From Nematostella vectensis (taxonomy: Eukaryota; Cnidaria; Anthozoa; Actiniaria; Edwardsiidae): 64,000 nt of DNA. Location: the NCBI RefSeq assembly GCF_932526225.1, contig NC_064043.1:14754085-14818084 (forward strand). Reading direction: 5' to 3'. This document shows positions 47,478 through 57,945 of the stretch, piece after piece. Under the pieces are notes generated by a model. It was not told where the DNA came from. It saw only the letters and a list, made by a program, of their open reading frames with translations, and did not search any database. A program made the translations under genes and the position numbers. Position 1 is the stretch's first letter. Each line of letters begins with the position of its first letter.

Positions 47478-49623
47478 CTACAGCGTAAATTGTAGGCCAG
47501 TGATTGATTCTACACAGTTTCTAGTGATTGGGCCAGTGTAGCCATGCTCAAGGATTATGTCACTGTTAGCAGTCAGCTCTCCTTGCCTGATTCCATTCAC
47601 AACTTGTAGTTCAGATTCTGTTAAGTACTTCTCCAATTCAGAGGTGTCCAGAGTGAAGTCCACATCACTAATTAGTGTGTCAAACACACACTGAGCAAAA
47701 AAGCCTGGGGCTGGTCCACCCTGGGCCAAGCTTGCTGCAGCAATTTCTCCTATAACTTTGTAAATCCCATTGTGGATGTTATTGGTGGAAAATACTGGAT
47801 TGCCTTCTGGGAAGTAAGCTTTGGCAATATCATCAATGGTTGATGTCAAAAGGGTTCTTGCTAATGCCCCGGTGTCTATTCCTTCTTCACCCAAAAACTT
47901 AACTCTAATAACATGCTGGGCGCTGACCTTTGCTGCAGCTCTCTGCCACAAACAAAGCACTCTAGACAGTGGTGCCCCCCCCCCCCCATCTGACAACAAT
48001 AAACATAGATTGCTTCTCATCACTGATGACTTTGTTCTTCACTGCATCTCTTATGTCATTATCATTCCCTATTGGGCAGTCTCTGTCAAAGCCCAATTCC
48101 TGTATGTCCTCATTTTCCATTTCATTATCAAAAATGCTACTATCTCCATAAATTCTCTGAAGTTCTTCCTCAAGAAATGTTGACACTGTACCAGAAGAAG
48201 CATAAGTGGTAGAAATCGACTTGGGAGGTTCAGGGGCCTTCTTCTCTGACTCATTTCCATTTTCAAAGCTAGATGATGAATAATCAGGGTGCTCCATGGA
48301 GCTACCATAGGCCATTTTGTCCTCATTTAAGTCTATGTCAACTTGTTTGCATAAATATATGGTTACTCTCTTGTAGTCTGTTACCAGCTCTTCCTTGTAT
48401 AAATTCAAGGAAAAAAAAACTTTCTTGCCAGTCCCTGGAATGAACTGGGCATGTTGGTCGTCTTCTAGCACCAGGACATATTCACTCTCTGGGTCATATA
48501 AATCATTTCTAAAATTCTGCCATTTTTCCTTAAACTTTTCGAGTAAGAGAGCATAGGTGGCATTCTGTGGTACTTTCAAGGGGAGTCTTTTCCTCTTCTT
48601 CTCTTTCAGCTCTTCCTCATCCTCATCCCAGACTTTTAGCCCTATGCTAATGACAACTTTCTTGGCAGCGTCCTCTTCTACTTTTCTCTTCTTTCCTTTG
48701 CCCACAAGTGTGGCCTTGCTTGGCCGACCAAAGGTCGTTTTAAAATTTACATAAGACTTCAACCCAAACTGCTCGTTTGAGACTCCACTTGGTCCTGGCC
48801 TTGGCTCTTGTGTATCTAATAGGATAGAAAAAAATGTCAAAAACATATGGTTATTGATGGGTAGTGGCCTCCTAACTTCTCTTCCCACAGGAATATTTTC
48901 TGGTGATAGATATTACTATCTATTAGTATTTTTCCTAATTCACTGTTCAAGTTTGATCAATTTCCATTATCTTTAAAGGGTTGTAAAAAAAACCATTCCT
49001 GAAAAGCATCTCTGCCTGGTAATTATGAAAGTACCCCCCCCCCCCTCCCCCTGGAGGAGACTTGACTCGGTCATTGGCAAGTAATGAGAAATTCAGGCTC
49101 TACGAAATCCCCTAACTTAAACACAAAAGACGCACTGGTGTGACGACAGACGGTAGATGATGAAACACTAAGTAATTTGCAATTTAGAGTTGATGCCGTT
49201 ATTCTGTGACTGAAAAAAAGGATTGAAACAGTTTGTAAAGGCTTTAGGCGAAACTAGCAACTGCAACTGCGAATTTGACCATCTTGCACAGCACATAAAT
49301 TATTTCTGTCGTCTGTCGTCTCTCTTTTCGTTGACAACGTTGATTAAAAAAGAGTGTATATTCTTTGTTCACAAACTATTTAATGGCTATTTCTTGATGG
49401 ATCCTGTACTCAGCCTGTGCTAGCGAAATAAATGGCGGGAAAATGAAAATATAGATAGTGTGAACTTGGTGTGATTTTCAAGAAAGTTCTAGGTTTTCAG
49501 AGCGAAAAATAATCGATCTAGCGACTTAATTCTAAAAAGACATTTCCTTATCTTACCTTTGCCACAGTTGCAGCAAAATTTTGCACCCTGAGGGTTTTCC
49601 TTGCCACAGAATGAGCAAAACAT
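47478..49623 (-). pseudogene. HECT-type protein with zinc-ribbon first exon, C-lobe missing
   Basis: Exon 1 is 49623-49557 (MFCSFCGKENPQGAKFCCNC, a CxxC…CxxC zinc ribbon) and exon 2 starts at 48815 in phase (DTQEPRPGPSG). A basic segment (GKGKKRKVEED), a ubiquitin-like/coil region and an acidic linker follow. In a C13 run at 47975-47987 the frame shifts (…FIVVR to APLSRVLCL). The shifted frame holds a HECT N-lobe (HVIRVKFLGEEGIDTGA … FSTNNIHNG … LAQGGPAPGFF) and stops at 47478. No C-lobe or catalytic Cys was found before 47140, so ligase activity is not expected from this copy. Related G2E3-like HECT proteins are multicopy in cnidarians and fish. The frameshift could also be a homopolymer sequencing error. 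Confidence 0.6.
48900..49550 (-). other. Intron 1 of the zinc-ribbon/HECT gene
   Basis: Bounded by the GTAAGA donor at 49556-49551 and the acceptor before 48815. It contains a C-rich run near 49036 and no further element recognised. Confidence 0.55.
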
Positions 49624-49751
49624 TTTTCCTAATGGCGACCGAACGATCAACACGACGCAGGAGAAAGTCTCAAAGGCAGTGAGGAGTACTATGGACTATG
49701 CGATTAGTTGAGCACGTGATCACGCCTGGCGGTTTCCGGTTCCGCTCGGCT

Positions 49752-50046
49752 CTTGCCGTGAGAGTTTGCTCTATCTTGCCGTGAGTTTGCTCTATCTTGC
49801 CGTGAGTTTGCTCTATCTTGCCGTGAGTTTGCTCTATCTTGCCGCGAGTTTGCTCTATCTTGCCGCGAGTTTGCTCTATCTTGCCGCGAGTTTGCTCTAT
49901 CTTGCCGTGAGTTTGCTCTATCTTGCCGTGAGTTTGCTCTATCTTGCCGTGAGTTTGCTCTATCTTGCCGTGAGTTTGCTCAATCTTGAGCGAGTTTGCT
50001 CTATCTTGCCGCGAGTTTGCTCTATCTTGCCGCGAATTTCCTCTAT
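49752..50046. repeat. 21-bp minisatellite, about 14 copies
   Basis: The unit CTTGCCGYGAGTTTGCTCTA plus T repeats about 14 times; the C/T variant divides the array into blocks. Because 21 is a multiple of three, long ORFs appear on both strands (heptad-like GKIEQTH and LYLAVSL). They are probably artefacts. Confidence 0.95.
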
Positions 50047-50548
50047 TGCCGTGACACTTTTGGGCCACCGTAGATGAATAACCTATGTAAGTACATTTGA
50101 AAGAAGCAAGATTTAAAGAGATGGATCAGAATTTGATACCATGAATCACCAAGCTATATAACCTATTTTATCGTATATCTACATAGCATGCGACTATGCT
50201 CCGTTTCGACGGCTATATCTCGGGTAGCGGAGGTTGTTCTCGTAATCTAATATTTTCTGAAAGTCCTAAAGTTGGGGAAGTTTTTGATTTAAAAATCCCC
50301 GCGGGCAACTATATTGTCGGAAGAGGAATATGTCTAAAAAATACCCAAAGTGTAAGTTTTGCTGGAAAGTGATCTGCCAAATTTGGACGAAAAAGGACTT
50401 GAAGCGAGTCTCGATATTCCCTTCCCCATAATAAACAAAAACAAAAAGACATCAACAAATATTTTAGACCACGTTAGGGCAACATAAGTGTGTTTTTTTT
50501 AGAAATATCTCTAAAATACCTCATAAATTCAACTTTTCGCAAAAAATA

Positions 50549-50887
50549 TTATCTGCGCCAAACACGCGCCAGCCATCCGTCACCTCGAAGATGACGCATT
50601 TCCTTAGCAACATCCTCCGGATTTGCCGTTACCCCTGACCTCTCTCCATCTTTAAATCTCTTCTCTAGAAAGGTCTTCTGTTTGGTGGTGAAACGCTGGG
50701 TGCGTGTCTTTTTTACGTCTCGACTCGCCCATCCTTCTGTCATTGTAGATGCTCTTGACCCGGCATCTGGGGCCGTCGCGGTTATTAGCATGGCTCCACC
50801 TGCCTCTAATCGCTCGGCATAGCCAAGCTTTGCTTGGTCTAGCAGGGGAAGGCTTCTTTCTTGGTGGAATACGTGTTGACCATACAT
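50549..50887 (-). pseudogene. Fragment of a repeat-borne zinc-finger/homeodomain-like protein
   Basis: The minus ORF reads LLDQAKLGYAERLEAGGA then QRFTTKQKTFLEKRFKDGER followed by VAKEMRHLRGDG. The second block is homeodomain-like (helix with FTTKQ…FLEKRF). Similar C termini follow C2H2 fingers in multicopy proteins of cnidarians. The protein ends early at ARVWRR. A coding-like stretch at 51092-50898 may be the preceding part in another frame. Confidence 0.4.
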
Positions 50888-51289
50888 CAGGTGTTGATCA
50901 AGGCGGGTTGTTAGTGTGTTCGACTGTGTCTTGGGGGTCTTCAGTACCTACTTCACTTTCTGCCGCACTGCTTGAGGGTGGCTGCTTTGTTTGGCGCTGG
51001 ATGACTGGCACAAAGTCACCAAATCCTGGAGCAGCAGTTATCCATTCGAACTGCCTTTCGCCTGGAAATTCTGAAGTATCAAATGACATCAACTTAAAAT
51101 TATTATGTTTTCATCCTAAGGTTTTGGCGCATTGCATCAGCTCAAACAATGTTTGAGAAAATTATTATCTATGATAAATTATACAATGATGAGAGGATCT
51201 GTTGTGTCTTTTTTCGCAATGCTGTTTTGCTGCAAATGTACCTATCGCTGTAAAAAGATGCTAAATCCTGACCCTCATGCTTACCCCGA

Positions 51290-51708
51290 AAAGAGCTCCA
51301 TGCCTGGAATTCTCCATCTTTACACAAAGAATAAACGCTGCTTTGAATGACTTCAAGGAAATGTTCAATTACCACAAGCTATCCACTGAACATGGATGGA
51401 CCCCTAACCAGATCTGGATGAATGGGATGCTAGATCAGAGCAACCCACTGAATACCGATAGCGATCTCGATGCTGATGTGCAATTTAACCACTCATATGG
51501 TGAAAATCCAGATGGTCCAAGACCCATGTTTGATGCTGAAGATGGTGTCGTCATTGAGCCAGTCCAAATTGGGTGCAATACAGATATAATTGGTAGCTAT
51601 ATACCTCAGGTTATTGATGTAAATGGACTATCAAGCCAGGCTGGTATTAATATATACTCAGCTGCTTTGGCAATAGTTGTCCAAAAGCTTGAAGAACATT
51701 TCTTGTGA
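51290..51708 (+). pseudogene. Integrase-core (DDE) C-terminal fragment
   Basis: The + frame IFTQRINAALNDFKEMFNYH then LSTEHGWTPNQIWMNGMLDQ resembles the end of the integrase-core domain found in many uncharacterised invertebrate and fish proteins (pattern RIN..L..F...WN.HPLSTE...TP.Q...G). The remainder is acidic (DADVQFNHSYGENPDG) and runs to a stop at 51708. Upstream catalytic Asp regions were not found in the + frames, so it is a truncated copy. Confidence 0.5.
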
Positions 51709-52700
51709 TGGATTATATTATTATATTTGTAGTACACAAATGATGCTCACATAGCGAATAATTTAAATCATGAGAAATTGGCTAGACAAATAAATCTAAG
51801 AGTTACAGTAGATGGTAAGGCTCTGCAGGCTATGTTAATGTTACACTAACACTGTACAGCTATGGCATGTGTATGGGATATCCAGAAGTTTGCAGCCCTT
51901 GATGATAAAAAACATAAAAATATTTTTTTATTTTTATATTTTCAATTCATTTTTATGAGATGATGTATATAATAACACTCGACATGATTTTGTAATCTGT
52001 TTCATATAAAGATCATTAATCTGGGGTTCCATTTCGTTTAGTTTGCTTTCCATTTCAGAGACTCATTATGTTTACCAGATATTGTACCTAACAAAAGTCT
52101 TAAAAATAGGTATACAGAACGTACAATAAGGTATTTGCTTTTGTTATGTATTGTGGTTGTTTAAAGAATACAATTTTCTTGTGGCTTGTGTTTGATTATA
52201 GACTTCAATTAAATACATGTGCATTGGCCTACCTGACAATATTTCCAACAGATCTAAAGAAGGGGAGGGAATTTTAAGGTCCCAATAGAAAAAAGTAAAG
52301 GAAGAACAATGAAGCAGTATTTATTGTCACTAGAAGCAATATTTCTAAATGGAAAACAACAAACAAACTTTATAATAGATTGGCATTCGATGGTGACGTA
52401 CTGTATAGTGTACATCAAAGTTAAATGTGTCTACTTTTGTTGTTATCAAACCTAAAAGTATAAATCATTGTTGCACGCTAATTATCTATTAATCAAAAAT
52501 GGAATAATCTACTTTGTGTCAAAACAAGCATTTCCTTTAACTGAAACTTTTCAACAACATTTAACATAACATTTTATTGCTAGCATATACATGTATATGC
52601 TTAGTAGCTCTCTGAGTTCCCTTTGGGGGGAAATTTGAAGCTAGTGGGCTATATTGTTCCAAAATGACCATTTGGACCAAATGACCAAAGCCATGTCATA
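51709..52700. other. AT-rich interval, no gene
   Basis: No recognised exon or repeat was found in about 1 kb between the integrase fragment and the HECT pseudogene. Confidence 0.4.
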
Positions 52701-52704
52701 CACA

Positions 52705-54356
52705 TCAAAGAGATCTTTTACACTTGGCATCTACACCTACAGAACCGATAGGTAAAATTAGACCATTAGAGCAGGTATGGGCACTTGGTAGGTAGTCGTA
52801 TGGGTTGTGGTCAAGCTTATCTGATATCTGTGAAGGGAAAGGGTGTTTATATCAGTAAAACAACAAAACATGCTCACAACATAATATTGAGTGTGTTTTT
52901 ACCTCTGTGAAATGAAAGTTGATGTGTGGATGGTTTACAAAACCAAGCACTGGTTCTTCTGCTGCTCCTGTGACAAAGATAAGAATAGAAGCAAGAGAAA
53001 TCGGTTCTTTCTCTCCATTGGGAACTTGGCGAATGTATTTTATAAAGAGTGTATATACTTGCTTCTGTTTCTGATAAGCTGATGAGCCCTCCTCAGAGAA
53101 TGTAGGCTTGAGTAGCTGTATTAGCATCTTAGAAGACAGCTTGGCAGTGGATGGTCGCAGAAGGTGTAGTAGAGTAGGATAAATATTAATTATGGTGCAC
53201 AGACCAAAAACTTCCAATCCTCTCTGGATATTATCAATACACTTGTCGACTTGTGGGAATACCAGCAGCTGGTCAATTACCTCATTTTGCTTAAAAGCTG
53301 GCAGCTGTCTAATTCTGTAGAAGGGCAATGCCAATCATAATTCCAACATAGTAGTAGTCATCAGAAAGGTATTGCCTGAGACCTTGATCAAAGTACTTCT
53401 CTTTGATTGCACAGTTTATTGACCGAATCCACTCCTTCCTTGGACCATCAAGATCTTTCGCCATCTCTCAAATGAACTCAACTTCAAAAGTTAGGGTATA
53501 ATCCTTAATTTCTGAGAGCTCTGATATGCTTGTAGACAAAAAATTGTGTCGATCAACACACATAAAGTTAGTTTCACTGTCAGCTTCTTCACAGTCAGAC
53601 TCATCCTCTATATCTAATTTTCTGCCATGAACAAGATTTTTCTGCAAAAATCTCAGTATTTCAACTGGATCACTGAGATTTTGACTGCGGATGCCTTCAA
53701 TCAAGGCCCTTAAGGTGTTCAGGTATGGCAGCTGCTTTTACCTTCTTCTCTTCTGTCAGGTCACTATCTTTTGAAGTTGCATCATTAGTAGTAGCAGTAG
53801 ATGATGCTTGCGGATTATTGCTTCCTACAAACGCAGGCACTGAGAGATCTTCATCATCTTCATCATCATCTACATCTACACTTGCTGTTTTGGAAACAGT
53901 GCCATCATTTTCATAAAGGAATTCATATCCTTGCTTGACTCTGACGTATAGTGAACCTTGCCTGGCCATCTTTTTCACGACATGGAAATCATAAGAAATT
54001 CCTTCTCCCATTTCGAGCTTGGAGACGGTCTTTCTTTTTACCTTGACAAACTCGAAGTCGTCTTTGCCAATTATTGGAAACTTATTGACAAGGGATGCCT
54101 GTATTGCAGCCCGTATGGCGCTTTCATTTTCATTCTCTCCAAGTAAAACAATACCACTAGCAAGTACTGAACCCCATGTCAAATTGTACGGCTCATCCTC
54201 GTTTTCTTCATCACGCAAGCCCCTTAGCAATGCAAATTCTAAGGCCTTCTTCGGTTCTCTTTGTTTTGAGGCTTGAGCCTGGGGGCGGACTGATCTAAGC
54301 CGTTCACGGCTGTTGAGCCGGCGGTTTACACCTGCTGACGAACTTTGAGAAAGCAT
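52705..54356 (-). pseudogene. HECT E3 ligase (G2E3-like), nearly complete but with three lesions
   Basis: Reads on minus from MLSQSSSAGVNRR (54356). A charged N-terminal half (FVKVKRKTVSKLEMGEG…YVRVKQGYEFLYEN) changes frame near 53704 to RALIEGIRSQNL. It continues through NFMCVDRHNF and EVEFI-stop-EMAKDLDGPRKEW, where TGA near 53466 replaces an expected Gly codon. LRQYLSDDYYV follows, with another 1-base shift near 53315 (ALLQN to QLPAF). An exon ends at 52903 (GAG|GTAAAA) and the last exon is 52827-52705, joined in phase. It holds YLPSAHTCSNGLILP, the HECT C-lobe motif with the catalytic Cys. HECT ligases carry ubiquitin on this Cys. The lesions show this copy is dead despite intact catalytic residues. 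Confidence 0.65.
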
Positions 54357-55295
54357 TTGTCTGGCTCTTGCCTTCGTCTACTTTATTGACCAACAACGTT
54401 TCCACATCTAGTTGGTATATAAAAAAAATATATAAAAAAAATAAATAAATAAAAAAATACAAATAATACATGAAAAATACATATGTACATGGAATATTTA
54501 AAAAGATCTATACTATATTAAAAGTTAATAAATAATTAATTAGTTGACCAAAATAATAATATATAATATAAAAACAAAATTATAAAAAAAAATAAAAAAA
54601 TAAAAATTAAATCATTCATTTCTATTGGTTGCGGTTCAGTAATTTTTAAAAGATAAAATAGATGGGGTATTCTGAATATAGCTAGGTAAAGAGTTCCAGT
54701 CTCTAATAGTTCTAGCGAAAAAGCTATGGAGATAACATTCATGTTTGCAGCTAGGCTGAATAAAGGCATGGCCAGAAAAAGCTTTGGTAAAAAGTAATCT
54801 GGTATGGGCAATGCAATGTTATGAATTGCTTGATAAAATATACTCAACCTATGAGTTCTACGTCTGTCCTGCAGAGGGCCTAAATTTAAAGAATCAAGCA
54901 TTTCTGTTACACTAGAGTATCTACTATAATCCCTCTTTATAAATCTTGCTGCACGCCTCTGGACTGCTTCAATGGCATCAATTTGATCTTGTCTGTATGG
55001 ATCCCACACCGATGCAGCATATTCCAGTTTCGGCCGAACAAGAGTGGTATATGCCATATGTTTGGTATCTTGAGAACAAAAAGATATAAGTTACGTTTTA
55101 AAAATCCAAGTGATTTATTTGCCTTATTCACAATATCGTTGACACGTGAGTTCCAGCGAAGGTCGTCTGACAATGTCACTCCAAGGTAGGGATGATCTTT
55201 TACCTGTGATAACTTCTTTCCATCAATATAATAATCATGTTCCAATAAGTCCCTCTTCCTTGAAATCCTCATTGTATGACATTTAGTGACATTAA

Positions 55296-56890
55296 GGGTG
55301 TACTGACATCTGTTGCTAAGGAAAATTAAATATAGCATAAAAGCCTTGAAAAAAGTCACAAGGGTCTGGTGTTTGCCAAGTTGACCACCAAAAGTATTCT
55401 GATTATTTTGATGACGTCATACCATGACGTCATCACGTGACGTCATTGATACAGAAAAAAGCAAATAATTCGAATAAACATAGTCGAAAATATGTTTTAA
55501 ATGCGTTTTAAGAATCTTGAGAGATGGGCGTATTCAGCCAAGCATGCGTTTTAAAAATTGTTGAGAAATTATTTTTTTTACCAATTTTCAAAGGTCCTGA
55601 AATCCAGAATAATTGATATAATTCTAGTTTCCGCTAGAATAACGATAAATGCATAATTGGCTCTATAAAGAAGATTTTAATAAAAAGGAATACTGAAAAA
55701 ATATCGCGTTTTGAAATGATTTGGCGACAATAAAAGCTTTCTTATAGAAAACGCCGAAACGGAAGTGAAGCAAAGCCCGCGCGATTGCCCGCGCGTGCGC
55801 ATTAACCAGTTTTGTATTTGATGGTTATCCACGTGCTCGGATTCCAAATGAAGTATTGGGACGAATTGGGTATGAAATTACCATTGCTTCTGACTGAGAT
55901 GGTATAAACCTATACAGCCAAGACAGTTCAAATAATCCTTAAAATACTGCCCGCAAACCAAGAAGACAATTGCGAGGAAATTACATAAGTATGCCCTTTC
56001 TCTGGCAGTACCATCAATTGTGTTTTCATCAGAGACACAAGTTTGACCCCCACATTGTTTACATTTTAAAGTTATAGAAACTTTGCCCCTGGTCTCCTCT
56101 ACCACTGCAGCTTCCTCACGGTTAATTAGCGCGTTACAATGTTCGCAGTGTGCATTATTTGCTATCAAGTTGAGGGCTTGTTTATTTGTAAGGACATTAT
56201 TTTCGGGCGTTATTTTTAGAGTGTTGTCGGTGAGGTTTTTCGTTTGATGAGCAGCCTGTTCGTATATATTATCGACCCGTTCGTGGCACCCCTTCGCGGT
56301 CTGCTCTGTTCCCTCATGGGATAATTTAGTCTCCACACCAAGGTCCTCAAATATTTGAGCTAAATCGACCCGGCTGTGAAATTCAGAAAGATCGGCAAGA
56401 TTGGGCGAAACCGGCGTTGTTTTGAGGAATTCCCCCGAGTCGACTTCCGGTATTTTTACTGTTACTAAATCTGTGTCTGTGTTTCTTTGTCTTTGAATTT
56501 CTCCTTCTAAGCTGGCGCTAGCACAGCAAATATTTACTTGACAGCCGAAATCTTTTGTAAACGTAGCCCGAGACGTATTTTCGGAAAAAAATTCATTTGT
56601 TTTTCTCCAACGTTGTTTTGCAGCAAGCCTTGCTTTTTTTCTAAACATAACCACACTTTCACCACTGTCAAGCCATTCCCAACAACAAAAAACTGCACTA
56701 TTGATTTCGTATTTTATATCCTTTTATTTTACAGCATTTGTCTCAAACATTTATTTTTTGTAAACAAAGACGCGCGCGTCACAACCGGAAGTAAAATTGT
56801 TTCCCGCCAAAACGGCATTTGTGATCGCGCGCGCTCAACGCCACCAGCGTAGCAACGGCATCGCTGGGCAACACTAATGTCAGCACACCC
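55296..56890. mobile_element. Kolobok-like DNA transposon, TTAA target duplication
   Basis: TTAA flanks both sides (55292-55295 and 56891-56894). Both ends begin GGGTGTRCTGACAT when read inward. Removing the insert and one TTAA rejoins the LINE frame as WQMEFNVTKCHT, so the borders are exact. The element is 1595 bp and carries one ORF (55878-56654, minus). TTAA duplication is used by Kolobok and piggyBac elements; the ORF type favours Kolobok. Confidence 0.8.
55878..56654 (-). CDS. N-terminal Kolobok-transposase-like protein, 258 aa
   Basis: The intact ORF starts MVMFRKKARLAAKQRW. The basic N terminus (RKKARLAAKQRWRK) suits nuclear entry and DNA contact. A long polar middle follows, then a zinc-binding-like pair (CEHC … CKQCGGQTC) and a hydrophobic helix region (LCNFLAIVFLVCGQYFKDYL) ending in LSQKQW-stop. 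The Cys block followed by a hydrophobic 'G.Y.K' segment resembles the region before the catalytic core in Kolobok transposases. The core with the acidic triad is absent, and about 580 bp downstream inside the element is non-coding. So this is probably a deleted, non-autonomous copy that may still make a DNA-binding fragment. Confidence 0.5.
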   Translation of the reverse strand: MVMFRKKARLAAKQRWRKTNEFFSENTSRATFTKDFGCQVNICCASASLEGEIQRQRNTDTDLVTVKIPEVDSGEFLKTTPVSPNLADLSEFHSRVDLAQIFEDLGVETKLSHEGTEQTAKGCHERVDNIYEQAAHQTKNLTDNTLKITPENNVLTNKQALNLIANNAHCEHCNALINREEAAVVEETRGKVSITLKCKQCGGQTCVSDENTIDGTARERAYLCNFLAIVFLVCGQYFKDYLNCLGCIGLYHLSQKQW

Positions 56891-57729
56891 TTAAATTCCA
56901 TTTGCCAATGCTTTGACCAGGAAACAAGTGAATTGGTCGATACAGCAAAGCATCATCTGCAAAGAGCCCAAGTGTGCTATTCAGATTCATATGGATGTCA
57001 TTAATGAATAGAAGAAACATCAGCGGGCCCAACACCGTCCTCTGTGGTACTCCTGAGGTGACGTTGACATAGGTAGAAGCTTCTCCGTCTATAATGACAC
57101 ATTGAGACTTTGATGTAAGCCAAAAATTGATCCATGTCAGTGTAGGTCCTTGAATTCCATAAAGATGCAGTTTGTATAACAGTCTTTGATGAGGAACCTT
57201 GTCAAAGGCCTTACTAAAATCAAATAGTTGTAGATCAAATGCAACTCCATTATCCAGGTTTCTTGCAAGCTCCTCAATGGTAAGAAGTAGTTGGGTTTCA
57301 CATATTGTTACATTCTAAATAATGCATAATACTTCCATACACTGCATGCTCCATCACCTTACACAGAACTGCTGTGAGAGAGACAGGTCTATAATTACTA
57401 GGGTCTTGCTTAGCTCCTCTCTTGAAAATGGGTACAACGTTTGCGCTGCACCAATCTTTTGGAAGCTGGCCTAACTTGTAAGATTGATTAAATAGGAAGG
57501 ATACCATCTCGCCAGGGCATTTGAAGTAACGTCGGAAGAATTAGAAGAAGTACTGGCTGGAGAGGAGGTGAGAAGGTTTGAGGCCTCTCCAAGCAGCTTG
57601 GCAATCCTCTTTTACTACTTCGTCCATGCTTCCTGAGAAAAATGGCCTCCGAACTGGCGGTACCTTCTAGAGATGGCGTACTCCAGTGACGAAAACCACT
57701 GACCATACGCTGTGACCGCGCTCGCCCCA

Positions 57730-57945
57730 GGAAGATTGAATAAAAGAAAAAGATTGAATAAAATGCTAAGGATTGAATAAAAAAACGGAATTATTCGACC
57801 CAAAGAAAATATAGTAATACATTTCTACTGCTTTGACCTAAAAATATTGAATGGAAAAGTAAAAGAGATTGAATATAATGAAAAGATTGAATCCAAAAAT
57901 AAAGATTGAACAAAATATTTAGTCAATGTAACCTAAAAAGAAATG
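57730..57945. repeat. Dispersed GATTGAAT octamers
   Basis: GATTGAAT or close variants occur about nine times in 215 bp, mostly followed by A-rich runs, at irregular spacing. The sequence is low complexity with a clear recurrent core. Confidence 0.7.

Larger units (their letters stand above)
54411..57560 (-). mobile_element. LINE fragment split by a Kolobok-like insertion
   Basis: RT motifs run on minus: KDWCSANVVPIFKRGAKQDP and NYRPVSL (57480-57360), FDFSKAFDKVPHQRLL (about 57190), SGVPQRTVLGP and FADDALL (57060-56955). The frame breaks at the TTAA at 56891, and the LINE resumes at 55291 with NVTKCHTMRISRKRD…PYLGVTLSD and LVRPKLEYAASVWDPY to 54536, then an AT-rich tail. The class is CR1/Jockey-like, as for 28322-31771 but a different copy. 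The 5' part with the endonuclease is missing and frameshifts occur near 55060 and 57510. Confidence 0.75.

Noticed and set aside
49670-50077. Overlapping ~100-130 aa ORFs as real coiled-coil proteins
   Set aside because: They exist only because the 21-bp unit is divisible by three; there is no start context or neighbouring exon support.
53725-53916. Ser-rich + ORF
   Set aside because: It is the antisense shadow of the acidic segment in the minus-strand HECT gene.
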